Under the pieces are notes generated by a model. That model made no database searches. It was not told the DNA's origin and saw nothing but the letters and a program-made list of their open reading frames with translations. 59,658 nucleotides of DNA from Clostridiales bacterium (GTDB lineage: Bacteria; Bacillota; Clostridia; Tissierellales; GPF-1), in NCBI GenBank assembly GCA_013619125.1, contig JABXKS010000036.1, forward strand, positions 1 to 59,658, given 5' to 3'. Positions 50,296 to 59,133 of this stretch are shown here, piece after piece (position 1 is the stretch's first letter; each line of letters begins with the position of its first letter). The position numbers were made by a program, and so were the translations under genes.

Positions 50296-51927
50296 TTACT
50301 TTTGATCAGCTACAATTGTTTCGCCTGCAATCTTTCCAAACACGGAGATATCCGTCAAGGCATTTCCGCCCAATCGGTTATTTCCATGAATACCACCAAC
50401 AATCTCTCCAGCCGCATAAAGCCCTGGAATAATAACGTCGTCAGCCGTTTTAACACGGGTTTCCGTATCGATCAATAAACCGCCCATGGTATGATGCGCC
50501 GCTGGAACCACTTTCTCAATGTAGAAAGGTCCTTTGTCGATCATAGCCAATTTTGCATTTCGATTCCACTCGGTATCCGCTTCTTTTGAATCCATGCCGC
50601 CTTCATAGCTTTTAGCGAATCCGTTGTAATCTGCAATAGTTTGCATCAATGTCGCTTCATCAATACCGAAGAATGCAGCTGCTTCTTCCAGTGTATCCGC
50701 TTTCACCAATACACCATCCGAAACCAATTGATCATATTCTTTGCCGTAGATCTCAAGCGTACGCGCTTCTGTCAGAATTTCTTCATCCCAAACCATGTAA
50801 CCGTATCGGTCTGATTGAGAAAGGATAGCCGCAGAAACAAAGTCACGACGGTCATTCTCGTTGATGAATCGTTTTCCTTCAACGTTAACCATTGGCGCAC
50901 CATACATTCTCGTATCTGCTACAAAAGAAATTTTCCCGGTTGTTGGGAAGCAGAACGGATAGGTTTGAATCCATTCCATGTGCGTTGTTCCCGCACCCAA
51001 GGCTTCCGCCATCACGATTCCGTCACCATTGTGTCCCGGTGCATTGGTCGTATTGATGCTTTCATCTAAATCCGGACGATATTTTACGCGGATCTCCGGG
51101 TTGCCGGCAAATCCACCTGATGCCAATACGACACCAAACTCGCCGTTGAATGTCAGCTTTTGTCCCGCCTTGTTCTCAGCGTCGACACCGATCACACGGC
51201 CCGTTTCATCTGTTACCAAAGCAGTCGCCTTTGTATTCATCTTGAATACAACACCCAGCTCTTCCGCTTTCACGTATTCTGCCATAACTAATTGGCTCCC
51301 GATGCCGCCTTCAACAACGATGGCGCGAGCAACCGTATGTCCGCCAAAGTGCTTTTGGAAGTCATCCATAAAAGCAACGCCAACATCATCACGCAGCCAC
51401 TCTGCCATCGGCAAAGCATTTTCCGCCAACACATTGGTCAATTCCATCAGATTGGTTCGATCTCCACCAGCTACAGTGTCTTCCGTATACAATTCAATTG
51501 AATCTTTAATTCCTTGTTTTGCCTGTACCCAGTTGTCCGGAATGTCCATGCCGGCGCCTGACCAGCTGGTATTTCCGCCAACAATATTTTCCTGCTCAAT
51601 GACAACAACCTCTGCTCCATTTTCAGCAGCAGCGATTGCCGCCGTTAATCCGGCTCCACCGGCACCGACAACCACAACATCATAGCCTTGTGTTGTTTCG
51701 GTTTCTTCTACGACTTCAATTTCTGGAATTACCATAAGTCCTGATTCGTCTACAACGATTGACGCGCCTGAATCCGCGTCTGCTTCTGTTTCCTCTGCCA
51801 CCTCTAGTGCCTCGGTGTTATCGTTTGCCTGTGGTTCCGCAACCGCCGCTTCTTCCGTCGAAGATGCGCACGCTGTGAAAGTTACAAGCATCATGCCAAT
51901 CAAAATTAGTGCCAACAGTTTTTTCAT
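50296..51927 (-). CDS. Lipid-anchored FAD-dependent reductase (fumarate-reductase-like)
   Basis: 543 residues. Signal MKKLLALILIGMMLVTFTAC, with the lipobox Cys followed by ASST, then an acidic linker of about 60 residues rich in Glu, Ala and Thr. The FAD domain starts with VVVVGAGGAGLTAAIAAAENG and contains NIVGGNTSWSGAGMD, a substrate domain, the HTMGGLLI active-site region and the C-terminal GLYAAGEIVGGIHGNNRLGG. It resembles flavocytochrome c / urocanate-reductase-type enzymes, but the usual FMN-binding or haem domain is absent. It probably reduces an extracellular electron acceptor; the donor is unknown. Confidence 0.83.
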   Translation of the reverse strand: MKKLLALILIGMMLVTFTACASSTEEAAVAEPQANDNTEALEVAEETEADADSGASIVVDESGLMVIPEIEVVEETETTQGYDVVVVGAGGAGLTAAIAAAENGAEVVVIEQENIVGGNTSWSGAGMDIPDNWVQAKQGIKDSIELYTEDTVAGGDRTNLMELTNVLAENALPMAEWLRDDVGVAFMDDFQKHFGGHTVARAIVVEGGIGSQLVMAEYVKAEELGVVFKMNTKATALVTDETGRVIGVDAENKAGQKLTFNGEFGVVLASGGFAGNPEIRVKYRPDLDESINTTNAPGHNGDGIVMAEALGAGTTHMEWIQTYPFCFPTTGKISFVADTRMYGAPMVNVEGKRFINENDRRDFVSAAILSQSDRYGYMVWDEEILTEARTLEIYGKEYDQLVSDGVLVKADTLEEAAAFFGIDEATLMQTIADYNGFAKSYEGGMDSKEADTEWNRNAKLAMIDKGPFYIEKVVPAAHHTMGGLLIDTETRVKTADDVIIPGLYAAGEIVGGIHGNNRLGGNALTDISVFGKIAGETIVADQK

Positions 51928-51955
51928 GACTACTCCCCTATTTGTTCAGTTTTTT

Positions 51956-52008
51956 GTTTGACGTCAAACTTCAAATCCTATTATAGTTTGCCAGCAAACC
52001 AATTGCAA
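51956..52008 (-). promoter_or_regulatory. FAD-reductase promoter with paired MarR-type operators
   Basis: Reading leftward: TTGCAA (52003-52008), 17 bases, TATAAT (51980-51985). GTTTGCCAGCAAAC (51986-51999) fills the spacer. GTTTGACGTCAAAC (51956-51969) lies just downstream of the -10. Both share GTTTG-N4-CAAAC, and their centres are 30 bases apart. The upstream neighbour encodes a MarR regulator, the likely repressor. Confidence 0.75.
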
Positions 52009-52058
52009 GGTTTTTGTTATTTTTTTAGCAATAAAGTTTTGTCTCCAACTATGTGCGT

Positions 52059-52090
52059 AAAAAAAAGACCTTATCGGGTATCCGATAAAG
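52059..52090 (-). terminator. marR terminator
   Basis: CTTATCGGG-TA-TCCGATAAG-type stem (52070-52090) overlapping the stop codon, followed leftward by eight T. Confidence 0.85.
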
Positions 52091-52529
52091 CCTGATAAAA
52101 ACTCTTATTCATTTTCTTGAGCAATCGCAGCAGTACCAATCGTTCTTCAGGTTCAAACTCACCATAGGCAATTTCAATTAAACGATTAGAAATACGGAAA
52201 AACGGCTCTTTCAAGGCTAAGCCCCGCTCCGTCAATTCGATGTATGTAACACGTCGATCCTCTGATGATTTAACCTTTTCCACATAACCTTCCTGCTCCA
52301 GACGATTGACCAATGACGTAATTGTCGATTTGTCGCGTCGCGTCATTCTTGCAATCTCTTTCATCTGCATGGGATCGTCATTTTCCAGTAAAACAGAAAG
52401 AATCGTTCCATGGGAAGGATCAATCCCTTCAACGCCTTCTTCTTCTAAAAGCATTTGAATCACTCGCTGGCTATTTTTCCTGGTTCGGCTGATATAACCA
52501 ATAATATAATCCGTAACCTCTCGATGCAA
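52071..52529 (-). CDS. MarR-family transcriptional regulator
   Basis: About 152 residues. The start is TTG 52529 with a GGGGGG site six bases upstream; the longer ATG frame reads through the ribosome binding site. Winged HTH: DPMQMKEIARMTRRDKSTIT, the recognition helix, then wing EGYVEKVKSSEDRRVTYIEL. Terminal helices form the dimer. It probably represses the reductase gene 140 bases downstream through the paired GTTTG-N4-CAAAC sites, and may be lifted by a small phenolic or redox signal (inferred). Confidence 0.88.
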   Translation of the reverse strand: MHREVTDYIIGYISRTRKNSQRVIQMLLEEEGVEGIDPSHGTILSVLLENDDPMQMKEIARMTRRDKSTITSLVNRLEQEGYVEKVKSSEDRRVTYIELTERGLALKEPFFRISNRLIEIAYGEFEPEERLVLLRLLKKMNKSFYQALSDTR

Positions 52530-52555
52530 AAAGACCCCCCCTTTCTCTTTCTGAA

Positions 52556-52584
52556 AGCATACCATACCTGGGTTTTCACGTCAA
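52556..52584 (-). promoter_or_regulatory. marR promoter
   Basis: TTGACG (52579-52584), 17 bases, TATGCT (52556-52561), reading leftward. It lies just after the metK terminator. It has no copy of the GTTTG palindrome, so the regulator probably does not repress itself at this site. Confidence 0.75.
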
Positions 52585-52611
52585 AAAAACAGGGGCTCTT
52601 TCGCCCCTGTT
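52583..52611 (-). terminator. metK terminator
   Basis: AACAGGGGC / GCCCCTGTT stem (52588-52611) followed leftward by seven T, directly after the metK stop. Confidence 0.93.
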
Positions 52612-52613
52612 TC

Positions 52614-53798
52614 TTAAGCCAATCCTGCTTCTGCTCTTAATGTTTCTGCAAGATCCGTTTTTTCCCATGGAAGATCCAGATCAGTTCGTCCAAAATGTCC
52701 GTATGCTGCGGTTTGTTTGTAGATTGGTCGTCGAAGTTGAAGGGTTTCAATAATCTTCGCTGGGCGCAGATCAAAATGCTTCTTCACCAACTCCTCAATC
52801 TGTTCTTCCTCAATCTTTGCTGTTCCAAAGGTATCCACAAAAATTGAAACTGGCTGTGCAACGCCAATGGCATAAGCCAATTGTACTTCACACTTCTCTG
52901 CCAAACCAGCCGCAACCACATTTTTCGCCACATAGCGCGCTGCATATGCCGCGGAGCGGTCTACCTTGGTACAATCCTTACCGGAGAAAGCACCGCCGCC
53001 GTGCCTCGCATAGCCGCCGTAGGTATCGACGATAATCTTTCGCCCCGTCAAACCCGCATCTCCCTTAGGTCCGCCAACAACAAAGCGACCCGTTGGATTG
53101 ATCAAGAATCGTGTTTGCTCGTCGATCAATTCCGCAGGAACAACCGGCAAGACAACCTTCTCAATCAAGTCTTTTTCAATCTGAGCATGCTCAACGATCG
53201 GTGAATGTTGAGAAGAAATAACAATCGTATCCACTCGCACAGGTGTATTGTCATGGTATTCGATCGTCACCTGGGTTTTCCCATCGGGACGCAAATACGC
53301 CAAAGTCTCATTTTTTCTCACTTCCGCCAAGCGAAGCGCCAATTTATGTGCCAAAGAGATCGGCAACGGCATCAATTCTTCCGTTTCGTTGCAGGCATAG
53401 CCAAACATCAAACCTTGATCTCCAGCACCAAAATCCACTTCTGAAGAACCCGCTTCCTTCTTTTCCAATGAATTGTTCACGCCCATGGCAATATCAGGAG
53501 ATTGCTCGTCAATAGCAACCAATACCCCGCAGGTATCGCAATCGAATCCATATTTCGCACGGTCATAGCCAATCCCACGAATCGTTTCACGAACCACTTT
53601 TTGCACATCGACATAGTGATTGGTGGTAATTTCACCGCTAACCAATACCAATCCAGTTGTTACGGAAGTCTCACAGGCCACTCGTCCCATGGGGTCATGT
53701 TTCATAATTTCGTCTAGAATCGCGTCAGAGATTTGATCGCAGATCTTATCTGGATGTCCTTCCGTGACAGACTCAGAAGTAAAGAGCCATTTTCTCAT
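52614..53798 (-). CDS. metK: S-adenosylmethionine synthetase
   Basis: 394 residues. Makes S-adenosylmethionine from methionine and [52 protein letters not shown] and [19 protein letters not shown] are the family signatures. Start at the second of two nearby ATGs (MRKWLFT), seven bases after AGGAGG. Expression is under the SAM-I riboswitch in the leader. Confidence 0.96.
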   Translation of the reverse strand: MRKWLFTSESVTEGHPDKICDQISDAILDEIMKHDPMGRVACETSVTTGLVLVSGEITTNHYVDVQKVVRETIRGIGYDRAKYGFDCDTCGVLVAIDEQSPDIAMGVNNSLEKKEAGSSEVDFGAGDQGLMFGYACNETEELMPLPISLAHKLALRLAEVRKNETLAYLRPDGKTQVTIEYHDNTPVRVDTIVISSQHSPIVEHAQIEKDLIEKVVLPVVPAELIDEQTRFLINPTGRFVVGGPKGDAGLTGRKIIVDTYGGYARHGGGAFSGKDCTKVDRSAAYAARYVAKNVVAAGLAEKCEVQLAYAIGVAQPVSIFVDTFGTAKIEEEQIEELVKKHFDLRPAKIIETLQLRRPIYKQTAAYGHFGRTDLDLPWEKTDLAETLRAEAGLA

Positions 53799-53837
53799 TT
53801 TCATTCCTCCTGATTGATCTGAACCTATCTACAGACA

Positions 53838-53992
53838 CAAAAAAAACCCCATGCAAAAGAGGTGTATTCCCTCTTTAATAGAGGTTTGCGCCTCCTCATC
53901 TTGCAACATCACGTTGCGGAATTAGCACCTAATTAAAATAGGTTGCTGGACTTCATCGGGCCGGTTCCCTCAATCTCTCTGGATAAGGTTCA
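53838..53992 (-). ncRNA. SAM-I riboswitch (S-box) leader of metK
   Basis: Reading leftward, the aptamer (about 53892-53992) contains the conserved blocks CTTATCCAGAG, GAGGGAACCGGCCCGATGA and CAGCAACC, and closes P1 with GATGAGG. The expression platform (53838-53892) is a terminator: AAACCTC pairs with GGGGTTT around an inner AAAGAGG / CCTCTTT hairpin, followed by eight T. High SAM should end transcription before metK. Confidence 0.93.
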
Positions 53993-54015
53993 GTTTTCTA
54001 TGTTTTTCACCGTTG

Positions 54016-54044
54016 AGCATATCACTTCGAAATATCCCTGTCAA
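54016..54044 (-). promoter_or_regulatory. metK / riboswitch promoter
   Basis: TTGACA (54039-54044), 17 bases, TATGCT (54016-54021), reading leftward, with the riboswitch aptamer starting about 25 bases downstream. Confidence 0.85.
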
Positions 54045-54065
54045 TCACTCTTCCCGATTTTTCAC

Positions 54066-54087
54066 AAAAAAGGCGCATTATAGCGCC
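54066..54087 (-). terminator. Terminator of the lipoprotein gene
   Basis: GGCGC-N6-GCGCC stem (54072-54087) followed leftward by six T, overlapping the stop codon. Confidence 0.8.
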
Positions 54088-54854
54088 TAGATTGTCCATT
54101 GCCCATGAATGATTCCCACTAATTTCCAATCAACTCCAAATTTTTGAAAAACCAATCGCAAGGATCGCCAATCCATCCCTTCGTAGCTCGGATCGAATCC
54201 CGTATAATGAAACTCAACGGTCTTGGAAATCGAATAAAAGGATTCATGATTGGTAATCATGTTTCCGGTTCCTAATATCCAATTCAAACTGATATGGGGC
54301 GCATTCAAAAAATCTTCATCATAGATAAAATTCGAATAATAATCAGCTTTGGTTAAATCGATAGGATCGCCGCTTCCATCATAGTTGCCGAAGGAATAAA
54401 CAGCGGGATCTGTAAAGAAATCGCTGATTCCCGTGCCTGTAAAAATCAAATTGCTTCCATCGACATAGGGATAGGGACTAAACCGGATTCCCGTGCCGGG
54501 ATCCGCAATTCCTTCTAATGCAGTAAAATCTTGATCCTCTATCATTTCCATCGCTTGCAGCGCCAAGCACATCACCTGTTCATTATCCGTGTCTGCCATG
54601 GTCATGGTGAGGCCATCGGCCATTTCATCAATCTTTTCCTGCAAGAGCTGTCGATCTTTGATAAACTCTTCTTTCAATTTTTCAGTTAATTGCAACTCTT
54701 CTTCCAAAGACGAAGCTTTCTCTTGCACAATTTCCAATTGTGCTTCCGCTTCCTCCAGCGCATTTTTCACTTCACCGGCCGGATCGCTTGTGCAGCCGGT
54801 AACCAGCAACACCAACAATAAAAAAATCCCGAATAGGGAAAGGCGTCTTTTCAT
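54087..54854 (-). CDS. Coiled-coil lipoprotein of unknown function
   Basis: 255 residues. Lipoprotein signal MKRRLSLFGIFLLLVLL with lipobox VTGC. Then about 55 residues of coiled coil (KNALEEAEAQLEIVQEKA, LEEELQLTEKLKEEF), then a globular C-terminal domain of about 155 residues rich in Tyr, Phe, Asp and Gly (RFSPYPYVDGSNLIF; VDWKLVGIIHGQWTI at the end). The C-terminal pattern looks like a small beta-rich extracellular sensor or SH3/NTF2-like domain, but I cannot name it. Confidence 0.7.
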   Translation of the reverse strand: MKRRLSLFGIFLLLVLLVTGCTSDPAGEVKNALEEAEAQLEIVQEKASSLEEELQLTEKLKEEFIKDRQLLQEKIDEMADGLTMTMADTDNEQVMCLALQAMEMIEDQDFTALEGIADPGTGIRFSPYPYVDGSNLIFTGTGISDFFTDPAVYSFGNYDGSGDPIDLTKADYYSNFIYDEDFLNAPHISLNWILGTGNMITNHESFYSISKTVEFHYTGFDPSYEGMDWRSLRLVFQKFGVDWKLVGIIHGQWTI

Positions 54855-54883
54855 CAGCTTCCTCCTTTCGAGATATCTATACC

Positions 54884-55351
54884 CTAAACCAATATGCTAG
54901 TCATGATAAATATGGCAAAAGCTCCCACAAGTCCACCGGCAATAACAATGGGGAGAGCATGACGAAATTTAATATTCATCAAGGACGCGGCCAAACTGCC
55001 TGTCCATACCCCGGTACCCGGCAGCGGCAAAGCCACCAATAAAAACAAGCCCATATACACGCCCGTCTTCATTTTCTGGCTTTTCTTCACGGTCCGATCC
55101 TCAAATCCACGGGCCAAGGGGCTCACTATGGGGATATGATGGGTTCTTAAGAATTGGCAAACGGGTCGTAAAAACAGCAAAAGCACGGGAATAACCAGTA
55201 GATTTCCAACCAAACTATAGCCCAAACTCTCCCACGGAGAAAAACCCATGGCAACACCTGCTGGAATTGCGCCCTTCACTTCGATGATCGGCACCGCCCC
55301 CAACACCATCACATAGATGCGTGCAGGAAGTGTTTGTAAAATTTCTAGCAT
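54884..55351 (-). CDS. Small multidrug export protein family (COG2426-like) membrane protein
   Basis: 155 residues with about four membrane segments: LGAVPIIEVKGAIPAGVAMG, LGYSLVGNLLVIPVLLLF, GLFLLVALPLPGTGVWTGSL and a final segment IVIAGGLVGAFAIFIMTSI. The motif EVKGAIPAG and the PLPGTGVWTGSL loop match the putative small multidrug export family. Start at 55351 (MLEILQTL), with AAAGGAG upstream; the longer frame runs through the tRNA-Pro gene on the other strand and is rejected. Confidence 0.8.
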   Translation of the reverse strand: MLEILQTLPARIYVMVLGAVPIIEVKGAIPAGVAMGFSPWESLGYSLVGNLLVIPVLLLFLRPVCQFLRTHHIPIVSPLARGFEDRTVKKSQKMKTGVYMGLFLLVALPLPGTGVWTGSLAASLMNIKFRHALPIVIAGGLVGAFAIFIMTSILV

Positions 55352-55412
55352 TGTGCGCTCCTTTCCTTTTTGAAACTTCGCTATTATTATATCGAATATT
55401 CTATTCTTTTGC

Positions 55413-55441
55413 TTGATTTTTTCTTTCATAATGGCTATAAT
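55413..55441 (+). promoter_or_regulatory. tRNA-Pro promoter
   Basis: TTGATT (55413-55418), 17 bases, TATAAT (55436-55441), 13 bases before the tRNA. Confidence 0.85.
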
Positions 55442-55453
55442 AGGAACAGTCAT

Positions 55454-55530
55454 CGGGGTGTAGCGCAGTTTGGTAGCGCATCTGGTTTGGGACCAGAGGG
55501 CCGCGGGTTCAAATCCTGCCACCCCGACCA
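55454..55530 (+). tRNA. tRNA-Pro (anticodon TGG)
   Basis: 77 bases with encoded CCA. CGGGGTG pairs with CACCCCG. The anticodon arm CTGGT-TTGGGA-ACCAG carries TGG. The T arm has GGTTCAAATCC. Confidence 0.96.
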
Positions 55531-55535
55531 TATGT

Positions 55536-55566
55536 GAGATGGACCCTTAGGTTCATCTCATTTTTC
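55536..55566 (+). terminator. tRNA-Pro terminator
   Basis: GAGATGGACC-CTTA-GGTTCATCTC stem followed by ATTTTT, six bases after the tRNA. Confidence 0.85.
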
Positions 55567-55580
55567 GTTAGGAGAAAATA

Positions 55581-57449
55581 ATGAACGGATACTTACCCAC
55601 TACAAAAAATGAAATGTCCATACTCGGTTGGGACCAAGCAGATTTCGTCCTGGTTTCAGGCGACGCCTATGTGGATCATCCCAGCTTCGGTCCGGCTATC
55701 ATTGGCCGTGTTCTGGAAAAAATGGGGTACCGCGTTGCGATCCTCGATCAACCTGAGTGGAAACACTGCCAGGATTTCGAACGCTTCGGCAAACCACGCC
55801 TTGCCTTCTTGATTACCAGCGGCAATATTGATTCTATGGTGAATCATTACACCGTTGCAAAAAAAAGAAGAAGCCAAGATCTCTACTCCCCGGGAGGAGT
55901 AGCTGGCAAACGTCCCGATCGAGCAACGATTGTTTACTCGCAGCGGGCGCGGGAAGCCTATCCTGAAATTCCCATCATCCTAGGGGGCATAGAAGCCAGT
56001 CTACGCCGATTCGCCCATTACGACTATTGGTCCGATTCAATCCGGCGTTCGATTCTTCTCGATGCAAAGGCCGATCTATTGGTCTATGGCATGGGAGAAA
56101 AAGCAATCATGGAGATCGCCGAGAATCTCGACAACGGTTTGGACATCACCTATATCCGCCATATTCCAGGAACCTGCTATCTGGTGCATGACGAGACAGA
56201 AGTCTATGATGCCGTTTCCCTGCCGGGATACGATGAGATTAGTAGCGACAAACCAGCCTTCAACCGCGCCTTTCAACTGGCCTATGAAGAACAAGATCCC
56301 ATTCGGGGCAAGACCTTAATCCAACAGCACGGCGCGCGATTCCTCGTGCAAAATCCGCCCATGCATCCGGCGAATGAAAATGAGTTGGATTGGATCTATG
56401 CGCTTCCTTTTCAACGGGATCTGCATCCAAAATATAAAAAGGCAGGCATACCTGCCTTTGAAGAAATCCGCTTTTCCTTGACCAGCAATCGAGGCTGTTT
56501 TGGCAATTGTTCGTTTTGTGCCCTCGCATTTCACCAGGGTCGAATCGTACAGTCCAGAAGCCATGCGTCCATCGTTGAAGAAGCGGAAGGCATGATCGAA
56601 GACCCGAAATTCAAGGGCTACATCCATGATGTAGGCGGTCCTACCGCGAATTTTCGTCGCCCTTCTTGCGATCGGCAAATGAAAATTGGAACCTGCAAAA
56701 AGAAGCAGTGCCTATTTCCAAAGCCTTGTAAGGAACTGGTCGCAGATCATTCCGATTACTTGTCGCTTTTGCGCAAGCTTCGCCATTTGCGCGGTGTGAA
56801 AAAGGTATTTGTCCGTTCCGGTATTCGCTACGATTATGTCTTGGCGGATCAAAAAAACAATTTTATTAAAGAACTGTCCGAACATCATGTCAGCGGTCAA
56901 TTGCGGATTGCCCCAGAGCATATTTCCGATCGTGTTCTCAAGCAAATGGGAAAACCGGGCAAGGATGTATATCTTCGTTTTATGAAGGAATTTGAATCGG
57001 TCAACAAGGATCTCGGCATGGATCAGTATCTGGTCCCCTATCTAATGAGCTCCCATCCAGGAAGCACCTTGAAGGATGCCATCGCCCTCGCTGAATTTTT
57101 GCGGGATATTCACCACCAACCGGAACAAGTGCAAGACTTTTATCCGACACCCGGAACGCGCTCTACTGCAATCTACTATACAGAACTCGATCCGAATACG
57201 GGAAACCCCGTCTATGTGCCAAAAACACAGGAAGAAAAGGCCATGCAGCGCGCCTTGATGCAGTACCGCAATCCGAGAAATGCGCGAATTGTACGAAAAG
57301 CCCTTCATCTGGCACACCGTGAAGATTTAATCGGGACTGGTCATCACGCCCTGGTTACACCCGAACGTGGACATTCAACTGCTCGCACAAACCAATCCCC
57401 ACAGCGATCTGACTCAAAACAAACTTCTCGCAAGCGCAAACGATCATAA
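55581..57449 (+). CDS. YgiQ family radical SAM protein
   Basis: 622 residues. An N-terminal domain (VLVSGDAYVDHPSFGPAIIG) precedes the radical SAM core with TSNRGCFGNCSFCALAFHQGR (Cx3Cx2C) near residue 310. The C-terminal part has MDQYLVPYLMSSHPGSTL and QVQDFYPTPGTRST, as in YgiQ. The tail is Ser/Arg/Lys-rich and disordered, and shorter than in the E. coli relative. Function is unknown. It follows tRNA-Pro by 50 bases, partly isolated by a terminator. Confidence 0.9.
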   Translation: MNGYLPTTKNEMSILGWDQADFVLVSGDAYVDHPSFGPAIIGRVLEKMGYRVAILDQPEWKHCQDFERFGKPRLAFLITSGNIDSMVNHYTVAKKRRSQDLYSPGGVAGKRPDRATIVYSQRAREAYPEIPIILGGIEASLRRFAHYDYWSDSIRRSILLDAKADLLVYGMGEKAIMEIAENLDNGLDITYIRHIPGTCYLVHDETEVYDAVSLPGYDEISSDKPAFNRAFQLAYEEQDPIRGKTLIQQHGARFLVQNPPMHPANENELDWIYALPFQRDLHPKYKKAGIPAFEEIRFSLTSNRGCFGNCSFCALAFHQGRIVQSRSHASIVEEAEGMIEDPKFKGYIHDVGGPTANFRRPSCDRQMKIGTCKKKQCLFPKPCKELVADHSDYLSLLRKLRHLRGVKKVFVRSGIRYDYVLADQKNNFIKELSEHHVSGQLRIAPEHISDRVLKQMGKPGKDVYLRFMKEFESVNKDLGMDQYLVPYLMSSHPGSTLKDAIALAEFLRDIHHQPEQVQDFYPTPGTRSTAIYYTELDPNTGNPVYVPKTQEEKAMQRALMQYRNPRNARIVRKALHLAHREDLIGTGHHALVTPERGHSTARTNQSPQRSDSKQTSRKRKRS

Positions 57450-57462
57450 GGAGGTTTCTTTT

Positions 57463-58380
57463 ATGTTTAAAAAGAGCGTGCTCTTTCTTCTACTTTTTTT
57501 CGCAATCGCTCAAACCGGTTTCGGACTTGATGACGAAGTAATCGCAACGGAAACCATTGCATCAAACCATCAGATTCCAGTTTTGATGTATCATCATATT
57601 TTACCGGAAAATCAGCGGCTAACACTCCCCTATAACTCGGCCATCATCTCCTTCGAATCCTTTAAAGAGCAGATGACTTGGCTGAAGAACGAGGGCTGGC
57701 AGGCCTTAAGCCTGAGTGAATTTTATGATGCTTTAAGAAGTGAAGAACCGCTGCCTGAAAAATCCTTTGTTTTAACCTTCGACGATGGATATGCCAGCAA
57801 CCTTTTCTTTGCCTTTCCAACCTTAAATCGTTATAATTTTCCAGCAGCGGAATTTATCATCACCGCAAATTTAGAAGAAGAAACGCGAAAGTGGGAAGGG
57901 AAGAAACTCTCGTGGAAGGATGCCAAAGCCATCTCCTCTGTCTTCAGCATCCAATCCCACAGCCACGCCTTTCATCAAATGAAAGAGGGCGAGCCCTTTC
58001 TCATAATCAAAGAAAAAGAAGAAATCCAAGCGGATCTTGATTTTGCCTGGGCTGAGATTGATCGGCATATCGAACCAGGATTTCGCGCATTCGCCTATCC
58101 CTATGGGATCTCCAGCGAAACGGCCATTGAAGTGTTAAAAAATCAAAACGTAAAGCTTGCTTTTACGACGACCGAAGGCTATGTAACCAAGGCCACGGAT
58201 CTCATGCTGCTCCCACGGTTTTCCATTACACCTTCCGTGAGTCAGGAAGACTTTCAATCCATCTTTATTCCAGCTCCACCGGTAGCACCGGAAGCATTGG
58301 TAGCACCGGAAGCATTGGAAGCATTGGAAGCATTGGAAGCATTGGAAACACCGGAGGCATTGGAAATCGAATCGGATTAA
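57463..58380 (+). CDS. Secreted polysaccharide deacetylase
   Basis: About 305 residues. Start at 57463 (MFKKSV), with AAGGAGG upstream; the longer frame overlaps ygiQ and is rejected. Signal peptide LFLLLFFAIAQTGFGL. NodB-type carbohydrate esterase 4 domain: LTFDDGYASN (Asp pair), QSHSHAFHQM (metal His), FAYPYGISSE and LPRFSI. It probably removes acetyl groups from peptidoglycan or an exopolysaccharide. The C-terminal tail is a short repeat of Glu-Ala-Leu and Ala-Pro-Glu-Ala-Leu units. Confidence 0.88.
   Translation: MFKKSVLFLLLFFAIAQTGFGLDDEVIATETIASNHQIPVLMYHHILPENQRLTLPYNSAIISFESFKEQMTWLKNEGWQALSLSEFYDALRSEEPLPEKSFVLTFDDGYASNLFFAFPTLNRYNFPAAEFIITANLEEETRKWEGKKLSWKDAKAISSVFSIQSHSHAFHQMKEGEPFLIIKEKEEIQADLDFAWAEIDRHIEPGFRAFAYPYGISSETAIEVLKNQNVKLAFTTTEGYVTKATDLMLLPRFSITPSVSQEDFQSIFIPAPPVAPEALVAPEALEALEALEALETPEALEIESD
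58282..58365 (+). repeat. Tandem 9-base repeat in the deacetylase 3' end
   Basis: Units of the type GAAGCATTG are repeated in tandem, mixed with 18-base GTAGCACCGGAAGCATTG units. They code for E-A-L and A-P-E-A-L steps at the protein's C-terminus. Nine bases keep frame, so copy-number change would alter tail length without breaking the gene. Confidence 0.85.
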
Positions 58381-58416
58381 TCTGCAGATTCGAAACTTTA
58401 ACCTAAACAAAACGAA

Positions 58417-58448
58417 GACCCTCACGAATAATCGCGAGGGTCCTTTTT
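58417..58448. terminator. Bidirectional terminator, deacetylase / GntR gene
   Basis: GACCCTCACGA / TCGCGAGGGTC stem with loop ATAA-like, a T run on the right and T-rich sequence on the left, between convergent genes. Confidence 0.85.
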
Positions 58449-59097
58449 ATGCAAAAAAGTCCATGATTTCACAGGTAAAATCACCAAAGTCTTGAATATC
58501 TTTTTTTAAAGAAGACAATAATTTTTCCGTGTTTCTTTCGCGAATGCAGGCAATGATTTCTTGATGATAGCGCGTATCGTTATGCACCACATTCTCCCAT
58601 CGATTCCAATACAATTGCGCATAGGCGCGTTTCAATCGATTCATGACTCGTTCCAATTCGCTATAGGCACATTCATTTCGTGTAAAGGCCATAAGTTGCA
58701 GGTGAAAGCTCGCGTTGTTTTCCCAGTGGGTCCAAACATCCTGATCCGCCTCGCTGCTCTTCTTTTCATGCTCTTCCAGTTTTTTGATTTGCGCCTCATA
58801 GAATTTATCCATATTCGCCTTGATCAAACCGCCTTCCAGCAAATACCGAAACTGCAGCATGTCTTCAATATCGTCTCGAGTAAGTCGAATCACTTCATAC
58901 CCATACCTTGGTATATTTCGCAAAACCCCATCGTTGCACAAAGAAAGAAGCGCTTCGCGAACTGGTGATTTGCTACACTTATATTTTTCCATCAATTCTT
59001 TTTCATTGATAATCTGATTCGGTTTGAATTCGTAATTCAATATATCTTTAAACACAGAATCATAAATCATCTCTTTTAAGCTTATTTTCGCAGCCAT
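58447..59097 (-). CDS. GntR/FadR-family transcriptional regulator
   Basis: 216 residues. N-terminal winged HTH (INEKELMEKYKCSKSPVREA, then DGVLRNIPRYGYEV) and an FCD ligand-binding domain of helices, with likely metal ligands in ASFHLQLMA (His) and DTRYHQEIIACIRE (His). It is divergent from the cysteine desulfidase-like gene, whose promoter carries a fitting palindrome, so it probably represses that gene. The effector is unknown; a carboxylate or amino acid is usual for FCD domains. Confidence 0.9.
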   Translation of the reverse strand: MAAKISLKEMIYDSVFKDILNYEFKPNQIINEKELMEKYKCSKSPVREALLSLCNDGVLRNIPRYGYEVIRLTRDDIEDMLQFRYLLEGGLIKANMDKFYEAQIKKLEEHEKKSSEADQDVWTHWENNASFHLQLMAFTRNECAYSELERVMNRLKRAYAQLYWNRWENVVHNDTRYHQEIIACIRERNTEKLLSSLKKDIQDFGDFTCEIMDFFA

Positions 59098-59133
59098 GAT
59101 TTTGTTCCTCCAATACTGGATTTCTCTTCATTT

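Noticed and set aside
55352-55531. N-terminal extension of the small export protein through the tRNA-Pro region
   Set aside because: The extension is the complement of tRNA-Pro and its promoter; ATG 55351 has a strong ribosome binding site.
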